Positions 17,741 to 26,278 of a stretch of 39,088 nt of DNA are shown here, in pieces. A program made the position numbers and the translations under genes. The DNA comes from Geomicrobium sp. JCM 19039 (GTDB lineage Bacteria > Bacillota > Bacilli > Bacillales > Marinococcaceae). The DNA is taken from contig NZ_BAXB01000031.1 of the NCBI RefSeq assembly GCF_000698145.1, forward strand, positions 1 to 39,088, written 5' to 3'. Below the pieces are notes generated by a model. That model worked only from the letters and a program-made list of their open reading frames with translations, was not told where the DNA came from and did no database searches. The first letter of the stretch is position 1. Each line of letters begins with the position of its first letter.

Positions 17741-18715
17741 ATGGATAGAGAACTAGCATTAGAAGTAACCCGTGTGACAGAAGGAGCTGCGTTGGCAGCA
17801 GCAAAGTGGCTTGGACGTGGGGACAAGATCAAGGCAGACGGAGCAGCAACAAACGCCATGAGAGAAATTTTTGACTCGGTGAACATGAAAGGACGCGTCG
17901 TCATCGGTGAAGGTGAAATGGACGAAGCACCCATGCTGTATATCGGTGAAGAACTAGGAACAGGCAATGGTCCAGAAGTAGACATCGCTGTTGACCCTAT
18001 TGAAGGGACAACCATTGTTGCCAAAGGCTATACGAATGCGATGACCGTGCTTGCCATCGCAGACCGAGGAAAACTGCTACACGCACCGGACATGTACATG
18101 GAAAAACTAGCTGTCGGTCCACATGCGGCCGGTAAAGTAAGCCTTAGCGATCCGATCGAGAAAACGATTGAAATCGTTGCCGAAGCAAGTAATAAAAACG
18201 TTGAAGACGTCACGGTTATGGTGTTAGAACGCCCGCGTCATGAAGAGTTAATCGATCAGATTCGGAAAAAAGGCGCACGTGTAAAAATGTTCTCAGACAA
18301 TGACATTAGTGCATCAATTGCAACAGCGCTTCCAGGCACTGGTGTCGACCTATTCGTAGGCATCGGCGGCGCCCCAGAAGGTGTCGTTGCTGCAGCCGGT
18401 CTCAAATGCCTCGGCGGCGAAATGCAAGGCCGACTCAAACCACAGAACGATGCAGAAATCGAGCGTTGTAAAGAAATGGGCATTGAAGACCCGCACCGCA
18501 TTCTCCAACTCGATGACCTCGTAGCCGGAGATGACGCGATTTTTTCCGCGACAGGCGTCACGTCAGGCACAATTCTCGGGGAAGCCAAGTTTCTCGGCGG
18601 AGGACTTGTCGAAACAGACTCCATTGTCATGCGCGCCAAAACGAAGACCGTTCGCTATATTAAAACCGTGCATAACCTCGAACACAAACCGTACATTATC
18701 CAAGACAACGATTAA
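17741..18715 (+). CDS. glpX: class II fructose-1,6-bisphosphatase
   Basis: GlpX hydrolyses fructose-1,6-bisphosphate to fructose-6-phosphate in gluconeogenesis, using divalent metal. The 324-residue protein has the family motifs GEGEMDEAPMLYIGE, DPIEGTTIVAKGY, KMFSDNDISASIATA, GIGGAPEGVVAAAGLK and FSATGVTSGTIL. The ATG at 17741 follows GGAGGGACGT with good spacing. It stands alone, with its own promoter and an intrinsic terminator 25 bases downstream. In Bacilli a glpX copy is often near murA and rho; that is not so here. Confidence 0.95.
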   Translation: MDRELALEVTRVTEGAALAAAKWLGRGDKIKADGAATNAMREIFDSVNMKGRVVIGEGEMDEAPMLYIGEELGTGNGPEVDIAVDPIEGTTIVAKGYTNAMTVLAIADRGKLLHAPDMYMEKLAVGPHAAGKVSLSDPIEKTIEIVAEASNKNVEDVTVMVLERPRHEELIDQIRKKGARVKMFSDNDISASIATALPGTGVDLFVGIGGAPEGVVAAAGLKCLGGEMQGRLKPQNDAEIERCKEMGIEDPHRILQLDDLVAGDDAIFSATGVTSGTILGEAKFLGGGLVETDSIVMRAKTKTVRYIKTVHNLEHKPYIIQDND

Positions 18716-18739
18716 TCAACACCCACGGTCACTAAAAAC

Positions 18740-18769
18740 CGGATGTCCCGCTATGGGCATCCGTTTTTT
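18740..18769 (+). terminator. intrinsic terminator of glpX
   Basis: CGGATG-T-CCC pairs with GGGCATCCG around a small loop (one bulged base), followed by TTTTTT. It lies 25 bases after the glpX stop. Confidence 0.85.
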
Positions 18770-18887
18770 ACATGGTGCGGGGCAGAGGGTGTCGCCATGA
18801 TCGCTCGGTATTGCGATCTAGATCACCGATCTCCTAGAAAATGCCAAAGTCGAGCTCCCCTCGCCACCTCCGGTGCCGAAAACCGTC

Positions 18888-19437
18888 AAAAACGATCTAG
18901 ATAAGTTGCACTAAAGAAATTCACTGAATCGGATGACCGAGGAGATGGGTCTTTGCGGGAGAGTGCTTGCATATTGTCTGTTGAAATTCATCTCGTTGCA
19001 CTTCGACAACTTCGTTGCCGAACGTTGTTCGTCACTGCAAGGGTTGAGGCAACACGAAAAACGTTTGCCGAAGGGTAAAAAGTCGTGACCGAGTCTCACC
19101 ACCTGGCACAAGCATGTGATGGCCGGTCGCGTCTGTGACAATCCAACCCTCAAACCGAGCACTTTCGGCACGCAACTGTCACAAATCGCAATATTTGTGA
19201 CAGTTGACACCGTTTATGTGCGCATTCACGTTTAAAAACATGATTTTTCTTTCTCAAGTGTCACATTAATAAATATATGGGGCATTTGGACTTCTTTCCA
19301 CACACCGTAGCCAGGAGGCAGCACCGAACCGATGTTGCCCCTATAGTCTGGACTGTCAAGTAGACACAGCGAGCACAAGCGGAGCGCAGTGAGAGGTGAT
19401 GTCGTACTTATGCTCTGGAGTTCATAGAAAACACGGC
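18888..19437 (-). repeat. non-coding inverted repeat, copy B
   Basis: This is the inverted counterpart of the repeat at 8774-9237. The match begins at the shared AAAAACGAT end (18888) and runs to about 19330, then resumes at 19422-19437 after a stretch of about 90 bases that copy A lacks. The central hairpin is perfect: CAACTGTCACAAAT at 19173-19186 and its complement at 19193-19206, with a 6-base loop. The loop differs from copy A while the stem is kept. It has no protein gene and no transposase. The rest of the glpX-permease gap (18770-18887 and 19438-19505) shows nothing recognisable. Confidence 0.8.
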
Positions 19438-19505
19438 GGGCGATTTATGGATGCCAACCCTCACCTGAGATTTCAGAAAAATCCGCACCCATCGGCTCGA
19501 TTCTT

Positions 19506-19514
19506 TGCTACAAT
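19506..19514 (+). promoter_or_regulatory. extended -10 promoter of the EIIC-like gene
   Basis: TGCTACAAT is an extended -10 about 50 bases before the permease start, just beyond the end of repeat copy B. No strong -35 is seen. Confidence 0.45.
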
Positions 19515-19563
19515 ATCATGGTAAAGGAATAAAGAGATAAAGCGTCAAGGAGATGGGGAGATC

Positions 19564-21114
19564 ATGAAAAACGTTGCAATCATCGGTAGTAGCGGTGGGA
19601 ACTTGTTCAATCATGGTGGGCAAGATGCGGAGAAGCTTTTACAGGAACTGCTCGTACAGTGTGAAGCTGCACATATGCAAGTGAATCACGTACAGTTTAT
19701 TGGCGCAGATGCGAGCATGGACCGGGCAAAACAGACGACAGGTGCAACGCTATACACGATCGTAGAAGGGGACATTCGACCAATCGAAACGGGGCAGTTG
19801 CAACAAATAAACGAAGCGGCCGCCCAGTGGGATGCGCAAATGGCAAACCACATACATAGCGGAGAAGTAGACGGTCTCATCGTAATGAGTGCTGATCCAA
19901 AGAACGCGAACCGAGCGGCCCTCCGCGCAGCTATCGAGCGTCAAATACCGATTGTCGGAACCGGTGGCACAGCGATGGCCGATATTCAGGCGAGTGGGGC
20001 GAATGTCATCGCAAGCTCTGGGACAACAGGAACGACAAATCGGACGAGAGCGATTTCATTCGTCGCTGCCTTAGCGAAACACGGAGGCGTCAAGTTCCGC
20101 CCGCAACTATCGAAAGATTTTAATAACAAAAATCAGAAAAACCCTCTAAAGAATATTAATATTAAAGGAATCATGATGACTTCTTTGCCGGCGTTCATTG
20201 CGATGGCACTCATTTTGGCATTGAGCAAAGTCCCGCTTTTTTCTGGCCTTGCGGTGGTCTTTGATGTCTTAATTGCGGCGCTACCCGTTGTTATCGCCGT
20301 CGTTGCCGCCAAGCAAGTGTCGGATTTAGATGAAGTGTCGATTGTGGCAGGGGTCATTGCCGGAACATTATCGATTGAAGGCGGCATTATCGGGGGAATG
20401 ATTGGTGGAATTCTTGCTGGTATCTCTGTAAACGTATTGTTCATGCAAATGATTCGCTGGCGCTTTCCGATGACAACGGTGAATATCTTTGCTGGAGGTC
20501 TGGCTGGACTGGCTTCGGGGCTTGTCGTCTTTTTCGTGCTAGGTCCGATAGCTTTGCAAGCCGGTGAGCTCGTTCGTTCAGGCATAGAAGGTGCAATTGC
20601 GTTCAATCCAATGTTAGCCGGTACGCTTGCAGGCCTGCTCATCTGGCCAGCGATACTAGGCGGCGTGTACCATGCCGCCATCTTGCCGATCGTCTTATTT
20701 GAAATGGAAAGAACCGGCGCGAGCTTTTTGGGTGCTGTTGACCTTGTGTCACTTGTCATGGTTGCTGCAGGTATTAATCTCGCTCATGTGTTCTTCCCGA
20801 AGCAGCGAGGTCAAGCGGCGCTCGCTGCACCAGGTGTCACGATTAACCTTGGTTTCGGGACGTTCGTGGAATCAGCGTATCCGTTCATGTTTTCCAGCAA
20901 AATCATCTTTGCTGGGGCGATTGTTTCGGCAGGGCTCGGCGGCATGATGGTCGGATTGTTCGATGTTCGAGGTACGGCTTATTTACCGACCTTTATGGCG
21001 CCATTTGCGTCTACAGATGCTGTCGGGTTAGTCGTCAGTATGATGGTTGCGTTCGTGTGCGCGTTTGTCGTGACCGTCGTAGCCAACCGCGTTCTCGGAC
21101 GAGCCGCGCGATGA
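19564..21114 (+). CDS. PTS EIIC-like permease with a fused N-terminal cytosolic domain
   Basis: A 516-residue protein in two parts. Residues 1 to about 185 are soluble, with loops IIGSSGGNLF (6-15), VGTGGTAMAD (131-140) and SSGTTGTTNR (151-160) that look like phosphate- or nucleotide-binding turns in a Rossmann-like fold. Residues about 203-516 hold around nine hydrophobic segments. Motifs GGVYHAAILPI and FGTFVESAYPFMF resemble the substrate-binding region of sugar PTS EIIC subunits. No EIIA or EIIB domain, with its phosphorylated His or Cys, is present or nearby. It may therefore be a transporter or sensor outside the usual PTS cascade. The ATG at 19564 follows GGGGAG. EIIC similarity is fair; the N-terminal domain is not recognised. 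Confidence 0.65.
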   Translation: MKNVAIIGSSGGNLFNHGGQDAEKLLQELLVQCEAAHMQVNHVQFIGADASMDRAKQTTGATLYTIVEGDIRPIETGQLQQINEAAAQWDAQMANHIHSGEVDGLIVMSADPKNANRAALRAAIERQIPIVGTGGTAMADIQASGANVIASSGTTGTTNRTRAISFVAALAKHGGVKFRPQLSKDFNNKNQKNPLKNINIKGIMMTSLPAFIAMALILALSKVPLFSGLAVVFDVLIAALPVVIAVVAAKQVSDLDEVSIVAGVIAGTLSIEGGIIGGMIGGILAGISVNVLFMQMIRWRFPMTTVNIFAGGLAGLASGLVVFFVLGPIALQAGELVRSGIEGAIAFNPMLAGTLAGLLIWPAILGGVYHAAILPIVLFEMERTGASFLGAVDLVSLVMVAAGINLAHVFFPKQRGQAALAAPGVTINLGFGTFVESAYPFMFSSKIIFAGAIVSAGLGGMMVGLFDVRGTAYLPTFMAPFASTDAVGLVVSMMVAFVCAFVVTVVANRVLGRAAR

Positions 21115-22407
21115 TTATTCAAAACGATGCTCTAGCACACGATCCTTTCGCCATTCCTGTTGCTTTGCAAAAAATCGGACCCGGGCGACGATATTCTCTT
21201 CATTGTCGTGCTTCATCGTTTCAACGCGGGCAGAGGCGGTGTTGAAATAATGGTAAATGGCGTGGGGAGCGTGAGCGGTAAGCAAAATCGCCAAGTCATA
21301 ATGAACATGGAGGAGCCTATGATAATTCTCTTCATAAGGATTAATGACCGTGACCTGTAGCCCGTGCTCCTCCAACCGCGCCTTGTAACGATTCAGTCTC
21401 TTTGAACCGACGAGCAGCACGTGAAAGCTTCCGATGTGTTGCCCCGCTACCAGGGGGCGCCGACCGTACGCTGTTTTCTTTTTTCGAGCTAGCTTTTTCG
21501 TTTTTCGGACATTTAAATGCAGCACTTGATTTACGTAAGCGATTTTGTTCCGAATCGTTGCGTTCACTGGCGTGCCGTCGGTGACGTCCGTGTTGCTCTC
21601 TGCCTGAAAGGCTTCGTTACTCAGTGTGATAAAAAACAATCGCCCGTTCTTCTTCTCAATGTGACCATAATGCGTATGCGGGTTGGGAGAACTGGGGGAT
21701 GTCCTCGATACGTGTCGATGTCTTGCTTTCTTCAGCTCTTCAGCGGTTTCTGCCAGCCGTGCCAGTTGATTCTCCCCATTCGTGAACAATTGATCGATAT
21801 TCTGTGCATTCATCCCAAGACGCAGTTTTGAAACGAGTGACTCGGGCGTGTGCTTTACATCTTTTAACTCGTGTAATTCATGGATTTTACGATTGAGTTG
21901 CGCAATTTCCTTCTTCGCATGTGCAGAAAAAGTCGAAGGTTGACTTTTCAACTGCCAGAGCGCTTCCTTTTGCCTTTGGTTATGCTGTTTTAGGTCGCGA
22001 ATTCGTTGCGATTGTTTTTGATGCAGTTCCTTTATTTGGTTCATATGAACGAGTTCAGTTCGTTGTACTTCGAGTTGTGCTTGTAATGCGGATATGCGCT
22101 TTTCGGCGTGATGAAGTGTCTCTTTCGTTTCAGAATGCGACGCCCGTTCATCAGCCAATTGTACTGATTGTTCTGATATTTTTTGTTTGAAATGGTGTTG
22201 TTTTCGTTTTAATGAATCCCGTTCTGAGCGCAAGTCTTCATTTTTTTTACGCTCGCGTTTCAAATTGTTTTCGAGCTGTTTCATTTTTTTCGTTCGGTCT
22301 TTCGTTGGCTGCTCCGTTGCACGATTGACGTTGTGAATGTTGGAACGGGCAGCTACACGTTGCTCGTTTTTCTCGCGGTACTTTTGGAGTAGTTCGGCTT
22401 TGTCCAT
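21115..22407 (-). CDS. coiled-coil protein with C-terminal DUF2325-like domain
   Basis: A 430-residue protein. Residues about 1-205 are basic and highly charged with long coiled-coil heptads (QLENNLKRERKKNEDLRSER and similar). A middle block near 250-290 (HYGHIEKKNGRLFFITL) may be a small beta domain. The C-terminal 100 residues read FHVLLVGSKRLNRYKARLEEHG...VINPYEENYHRLL...DLAILLTAHAPHAIYHYF, which fits the DUF2325 layout. The ATG at 22407 follows AGGAGGG. The stop directly abuts that of the converging permease. Function unknown. Confidence 0.68.
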   Translation of the reverse strand: MDKAELLQKYREKNEQRVAARSNIHNVNRATEQPTKDRTKKMKQLENNLKRERKKNEDLRSERDSLKRKQHHFKQKISEQSVQLADERASHSETKETLHHAEKRISALQAQLEVQRTELVHMNQIKELHQKQSQRIRDLKQHNQRQKEALWQLKSQPSTFSAHAKKEIAQLNRKIHELHELKDVKHTPESLVSKLRLGMNAQNIDQLFTNGENQLARLAETAEELKKARHRHVSRTSPSSPNPHTHYGHIEKKNGRLFFITLSNEAFQAESNTDVTDGTPVNATIRNKIAYVNQVLHLNVRKTKKLARKKKTAYGRRPLVAGQHIGSFHVLLVGSKRLNRYKARLEEHGLQVTVINPYEENYHRLLHVHYDLAILLTAHAPHAIYHYFNTASARVETMKHDNEENIVARVRFFAKQQEWRKDRVLEHRFE

Positions 22408-22488
22408 GCTCGCCCTCCTAGATAAAAGTCTTAGGTACAAGTATACCAGTCTCTAAAGATGTATGACAGGACAAGACAAAAAAATACA

Positions 22489-22517
22489 TTGGGGATTTTA
22501 GTTAACTGAATTATAAT
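22489..22517 (+). promoter_or_regulatory. sigma-A type promoter of the acyl-CoA synthetase gene
   Basis: TTGGGG and TATAAT are separated by exactly 17 bases, with the -10 ending 30 bases before the start ATG at 22548. Confidence 0.6.
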
Positions 22518-22547
22518 AATGATAAGAAAATGATGAGGAGTGAAAAC

Positions 22548-24121
22548 ATGAATCCGACAATGTCCATCGATCAAACCGTGCAACGAGTCCGAAGACAAAC
22601 GTTAATCGACTTGCTCCAAAGAACCCGTCGACGGATGCCAGAAAAAGTGGCGATCATTTATGAGGGCGAAGAATACACGTATGAACAGTTAACTTATCTC
22701 GTAAATCAAACCGCTCATACGTTCATTGCCGGAGGCATGAAGAGAGGTGACCGGGTCGCCATCATGTCAAAAAACAGCCTCGATTTTGTGGTCGGTCAGT
22801 ATGCGTTAGCAAGCATCGGTGCGGTGATGGTTCCGATTAACTACATGTTGACAGTGACCGATGTTCGCTATATTCTCCAACACGCCAAAGTAAATACCGT
22901 GCTTAGCTCCACAGAGTATGCACCAGTACTCGACGTAGCCTCAGCAGAAATCACGGTCGCGAACCGGTATTTGCTAGATACAGAGACTGAGCGAGATGGG
23001 TGGTTAACTCTCGATCAGTTGCGGAAAGACCAACCGTCAACATTGGTTGAGGCGCTTATTGAAGACGATGATTTGGCACAAGTGTTGTATACGAGCGGAA
23101 CCGAATCCCGACCAAAAGGGGTTATGCTCACGCATAAAAGTTTAATTAGCGAATATGTAAGCGTTATCGTAGAAGGGAAGATGGAACCCCGTGACGTTAT
23201 GATTCATGCGTTGCCTCTTTACCATTGTGCACAGCTTCACGTTTTTCTCGGGCCAAGCATTTATCTCGGTAGTACGAACATCATTTTAGGTGCGCCGAAG
23301 CCAGAAGCGATCTTTGATGCGATTGAAAAGGGAGGGGCGACACAACTGTTCTGCCCGCCGACCGTTTGGATCGCCCTTTTGCGCCACCCGGAATTTGCGT
23401 CTAGAGATTTAGTCGCTCTTGAGAAGTGCTACTACGGAGCGGCGAGCATGCCAAGAGAAGTGTTAAAAGAATTGTCCAATCGTTTGCCGAATGCACGCTT
23501 CTGGAATTTCTACGGTCAGACCGAAGTGGCCCCACTAGCAACAGCTTTGCAGCCTGAAGATCAACTGAAAAAGCTTGGTTCCGCCGGCGTGGCATCATTA
23601 AATGTAGACACTCGAATTGTTGATGAAAACGATGAGGAAGTCCCTCGGGGCGAAGTGGGAGAAATTGTACACCGAACTCCGCATGCGATGACCGGCTACC
23701 TTGATGATCCTGAGAAAACGGCAGAAGCGTTTAAAGGCGGTTGGTTCCACAGTGGCGATCTCGGATTTATGGATGAGGAAGGCTACCTCACCATCGTTGA
23801 CCGCAAGAAGGATATGATCAATACCGGCGGGGTGAATGTGTCCAGTCGCGAAGTGGAAGAAACATTGTACGAGCTTGAGGCGTCTCGGAAGTCGCTGTTA
23901 TCGGAACACCCGACGCGTATTGGATTGAAGCCGTTACTGCACTTGTCGTCGTTAAGCCTGAATCAGATTTGCAAGAAGAAGCAATTTCACAGTTTTGCAG
24001 AGAGCGATTGTCCAAGTTCAAAGTTCCAAAGCAAATAAAAGTGGTACCATCCCTACCGAAAAATCCAAGCGGCAAAGTATTAAAAAGAACCCTTCGTGAC
24101 GAGCATAGCAATGGATCATAA
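22548..24121 (+). pseudogene. acyl-CoA synthetase (AMP-forming), frameshifted near the 3' end
   Basis: An ANL-superfamily ligase that activates a carboxylic acid, probably a fatty acid, to its CoA ester via acyl-AMP. The motifs in order are LYTSGTESRPKGVMLTH (AMP-binding loop), NFYGQTE, GWFHSGDLGFMDEEG and DRKKDMINTGGVNVSSREVE. The frame then shifts near 23880. One extra base (GAGGCGTC read as GAGGCGGTC) restores VSEVAVIGTPDAYWIEAVTA and ends with KNPSGKVLKRTLR, which carries the C-terminal catalytic lysine. The repaired protein has about 524 residues. The ATG at 22548 with GAGGAG upstream is preferred to the ATG at 22530. Substrate chain length unknown. Confidence 0.88.
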
Positions 24122-24194
24122 AGAGGGGCTGTCAGGTATGGTTGTATGTAGGGATCCGATTCATTTATGATGGGACTTTAGAAAAGATGGTTGG

Positions 24195-24230
24195 CAAAAT
24201 CCCCCATAGAGAGGTCTATGGGGGATTTTG
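24195..24230. terminator. bidirectional intrinsic terminator
   Basis: A perfect 16-base stem (CAAAATCCCCCATAGA with its complement) and a 4-base loop lie between the converging ligase and MFS genes. The AAAA and TTTT ends serve both strands. Confidence 0.85.
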
Positions 24231-24234
24231 TAAA

Positions 24235-25410
24235 TTACGCTTCATAAACCGAACGATCTTCGGTTTTTACGTTTATAAAGGTGAGAATAAGGCCGAAAGT
24301 AATCATAGCTCCCGCTACATACGTAATCGTCGTGTAAGAAAAGCCGGCTCCCAGTAGGAAAGAACCTAAAGCAGCACCAATCGCATTCGCCAAGTTAAAC
24401 ACCGAAGCGGCAATCGTACCGGATAGGGACGGCGCTTCTTTAGCCGCAAGAATGATCTTCGCATTCAGGAGCGGTGTCGTTCCGAACGTTCCCGCTCCGA
24501 AGAGAAAGCTCATCACAATGGCCATAGGTGCAAACGCCAATAAGTGTGTGAACGAAACGAGCACGACCGCTAATGCGGCGAGTGCGAGTAGCAACCGACT
24601 CGTCAAGCGGCTCGGTCTCACCGAGCCGGAGACGAAGTTGCCGATCACCGCACCGAGTCCGAAGAAAAACAGCCCGAGTGTAATGCCTGTCACATCAAAG
24701 CCGGCAAACTCCCGGTACATCGGCTCCTTAAACGTATATGCGGTAAACACACCAGAAAACCCAAGTACGATAATGGCGATCGTCATGAGGGCATTTTTAT
24801 TTTTGAGCATCTGCAATTCATCTTTCACTTTCGGTACTTCTGATGGCCTGATGTTTGGCGTTGTCACCATAATCCCAATGAGCGTGAGCAATCCGAGAGC
24901 CGCCATGAACCAAAAGACGAGTCGCCAATCAAACATTCCGCCGAGAAAAGATCCGAACGGTACACCAATCATGATGGCGATCGTCAGGCCTCCTTGCACA
25001 GCGGCAATTGCCCCGGTCCGCTTCGTTGGGTCAGATATGCTGATGGCGATGTACATGCAAATCCCAAAGAACGGTGCATGCATCGCAGCAGAAAACAGTC
25101 TCGATAGTAATAACACGTCAAAATTGGGAGCGGTCGCTGCCAAAATATTACTCAGAATGAACAGGATCATTAGTGCCAACAACAGTGGTTTAGGTGAGAA
25201 TCTGAGCGTCACGATTCGCAGTATCGGTCCAAAAATGGCGACGCTAATTGCATACACGGTTAACAGCAAACCTGTAGTGGATACTTCCACGTTTAAATCT
25301 TCGGCAAATTGAGTTAGCAACCCAGTAACGACATATTCCGTCATGCCGACGGCAAACGTCCCTAACATAAAAACAGCCAGAATCATGTTTCTAGAGAAGT
25401 TCATACGCAT
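24235..25410 (-). CDS. MFS transporter, DHA1/AraJ-like
   Basis: A 12-segment major facilitator protein of 391 residues, most like the DHA1 exporter group (AraJ, YdhP, NepI). It has FAVGMTEYVVTGLLTQFAEDL at the first segment, YAISVAIFGPIL, and an amphipathic loop near the middle (PNIRPSEVPKVKDELQ). These exporters move drugs, sugars or nucleosides out using the proton gradient. The ATG at 25410 has GGGAG upstream; the frame is open earlier but without a better start. It stands alone. The substrate cannot be read from sequence. Confidence 0.85.
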   Translation of the reverse strand: MRMNFSRNMILAVFMLGTFAVGMTEYVVTGLLTQFAEDLNVEVSTTGLLLTVYAISVAIFGPILRIVTLRFSPKPLLLALMILFILSNILAATAPNFDVLLLSRLFSAAMHAPFFGICMYIAISISDPTKRTGAIAAVQGGLTIAIMIGVPFGSFLGGMFDWRLVFWFMAALGLLTLIGIMVTTPNIRPSEVPKVKDELQMLKNKNALMTIAIIVLGFSGVFTAYTFKEPMYREFAGFDVTGITLGLFFFGLGAVIGNFVSGSVRPSRLTSRLLLALAALAVVLVSFTHLLAFAPMAIVMSFLFGAGTFGTTPLLNAKIILAAKEAPSLSGTIAASVFNLANAIGAALGSFLLGAGFSYTTITYVAGAMITFGLILTFINVKTEDRSVYEA

Positions 25411-25633
25411 GTTCAACCGCTCCCTTCGTTTTTTAATCACGAATGAACATACTAATACAAATGAAATACCGTGTCTAGTCTTTTTTTTGTTAGTTGGAAA
25501 TTTAAATCCACTGCAATAACATTTGCGAAAATTAAATGAATGATCCAATGTCATTTTTGGAAGCAGGTGTTACTCAGATCGTTGTTTCACCTATACCGTC
25601 GGTATGCTAGATTGATGAGACAGGAGGTTTTTC

Positions 25634-26278
25634 ATGATTCAAATTTCTAAGAAAAGATTTTGGCTGTTTATCGGTTTGGTGATGGTGCTCGTTCTTTACG
25701 CCGGTTCACTTCAGCAAACGAACAATGAGCAACAGAATTACCTGAGCCTACAAATCAATACGTACCAAAATCAGATGCAAAATGAGGTTTATCTGCTCGC
25801 TGAGATTCTCCAAACGGTGACCGAAGACGCGGAGATCTCGGTTTCACAATGGGAACAAGTCGTTCGTGCGGTGGAGACGATCAAAGAAAACAGCCATGAG
25901 CTGGAGCGGATGGCGTTTGAGTTTCATGCAAACGTATCGTCTCCCTTGAGTCAGACGACAACGGTTACAGCCGATCTTATGCTTCAAGAATTGCAGGAGA
26001 TTGAACATCGAGAAGTTGACGATAACCTTGAACGAGAAGATCGGATCGAGTTTTCTGACCGAGCGCTCGCAGAACTTGATTTGATTCACGAAACCGCGAC
26101 GGCTTGGTACGAGGAAATCGGTGGATATCTATCGTATAGCCAAAGTGTTGGGCGTACACATTGGGTTGAGATGATGGAGCGGATGCACGAACTCTGTGCA
26201 GTACCAGCAGGAAAGATTTTGGTGAGGGGAGCAGATGTGATATGGAAGAGATTGTCATCAGTGCGCCGTTTCAAGTGA
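25634..26278 (+). CDS. membrane-anchored protein of unknown function
   Basis: A 214-residue protein with a short basic N-terminus, one hydrophobic segment (about residues 9-25) and a long, acidic, helical remainder probably outside the membrane (ILQTVTEDAEISVSQWEQ, LQEIEHREVDDNLEREDR). The ATG at 25634 follows CAGGAGG. The end is uncertain: the present frame runs 36 bases into the next gene. A small shift near 26195 would give a stop (reading VQYQQERFW) just before the next ribosome binding site, so a sequencing error here is possible. It lies directly upstream of a sigma-54 activator. Not recognised. Confidence 0.6.
   Translation: MIQISKKRFWLFIGLVMVLVLYAGSLQQTNNEQQNYLSLQINTYQNQMQNEVYLLAEILQTVTEDAEISVSQWEQVVRAVETIKENSHELERMAFEFHANVSSPLSQTTTVTADLMLQELQEIEHREVDDNLEREDRIEFSDRALAELDLIHETATAWYEEIGGYLSYSQSVGRTHWVEMMERMHELCAVPAGKILVRGADVIWKRLSSVRRFK

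Noticed and set aside
8774..19437. Composite transposon carrying the nad genes
   Set aside because: The flanking repeats have no transposase, no clear terminal inverted repeats and no target duplication, and the genes inside are housekeeping genes in a usual Bacillus order.
20133..20759. Minus-strand 208-codon frame inside the permease gene
   Set aside because: It is rich in Pro, Ala, Ser and Thr from reading hydrophobic codons in antisense, and the plus strand has clear EIIC-like motifs.
24452..25312. Plus-strand 286-codon frame opposite the MFS gene
   Set aside because: It is the antisense shadow of the transporter, with unusual composition and no binding site; the minus-strand frame has clear membrane segments and family motifs.
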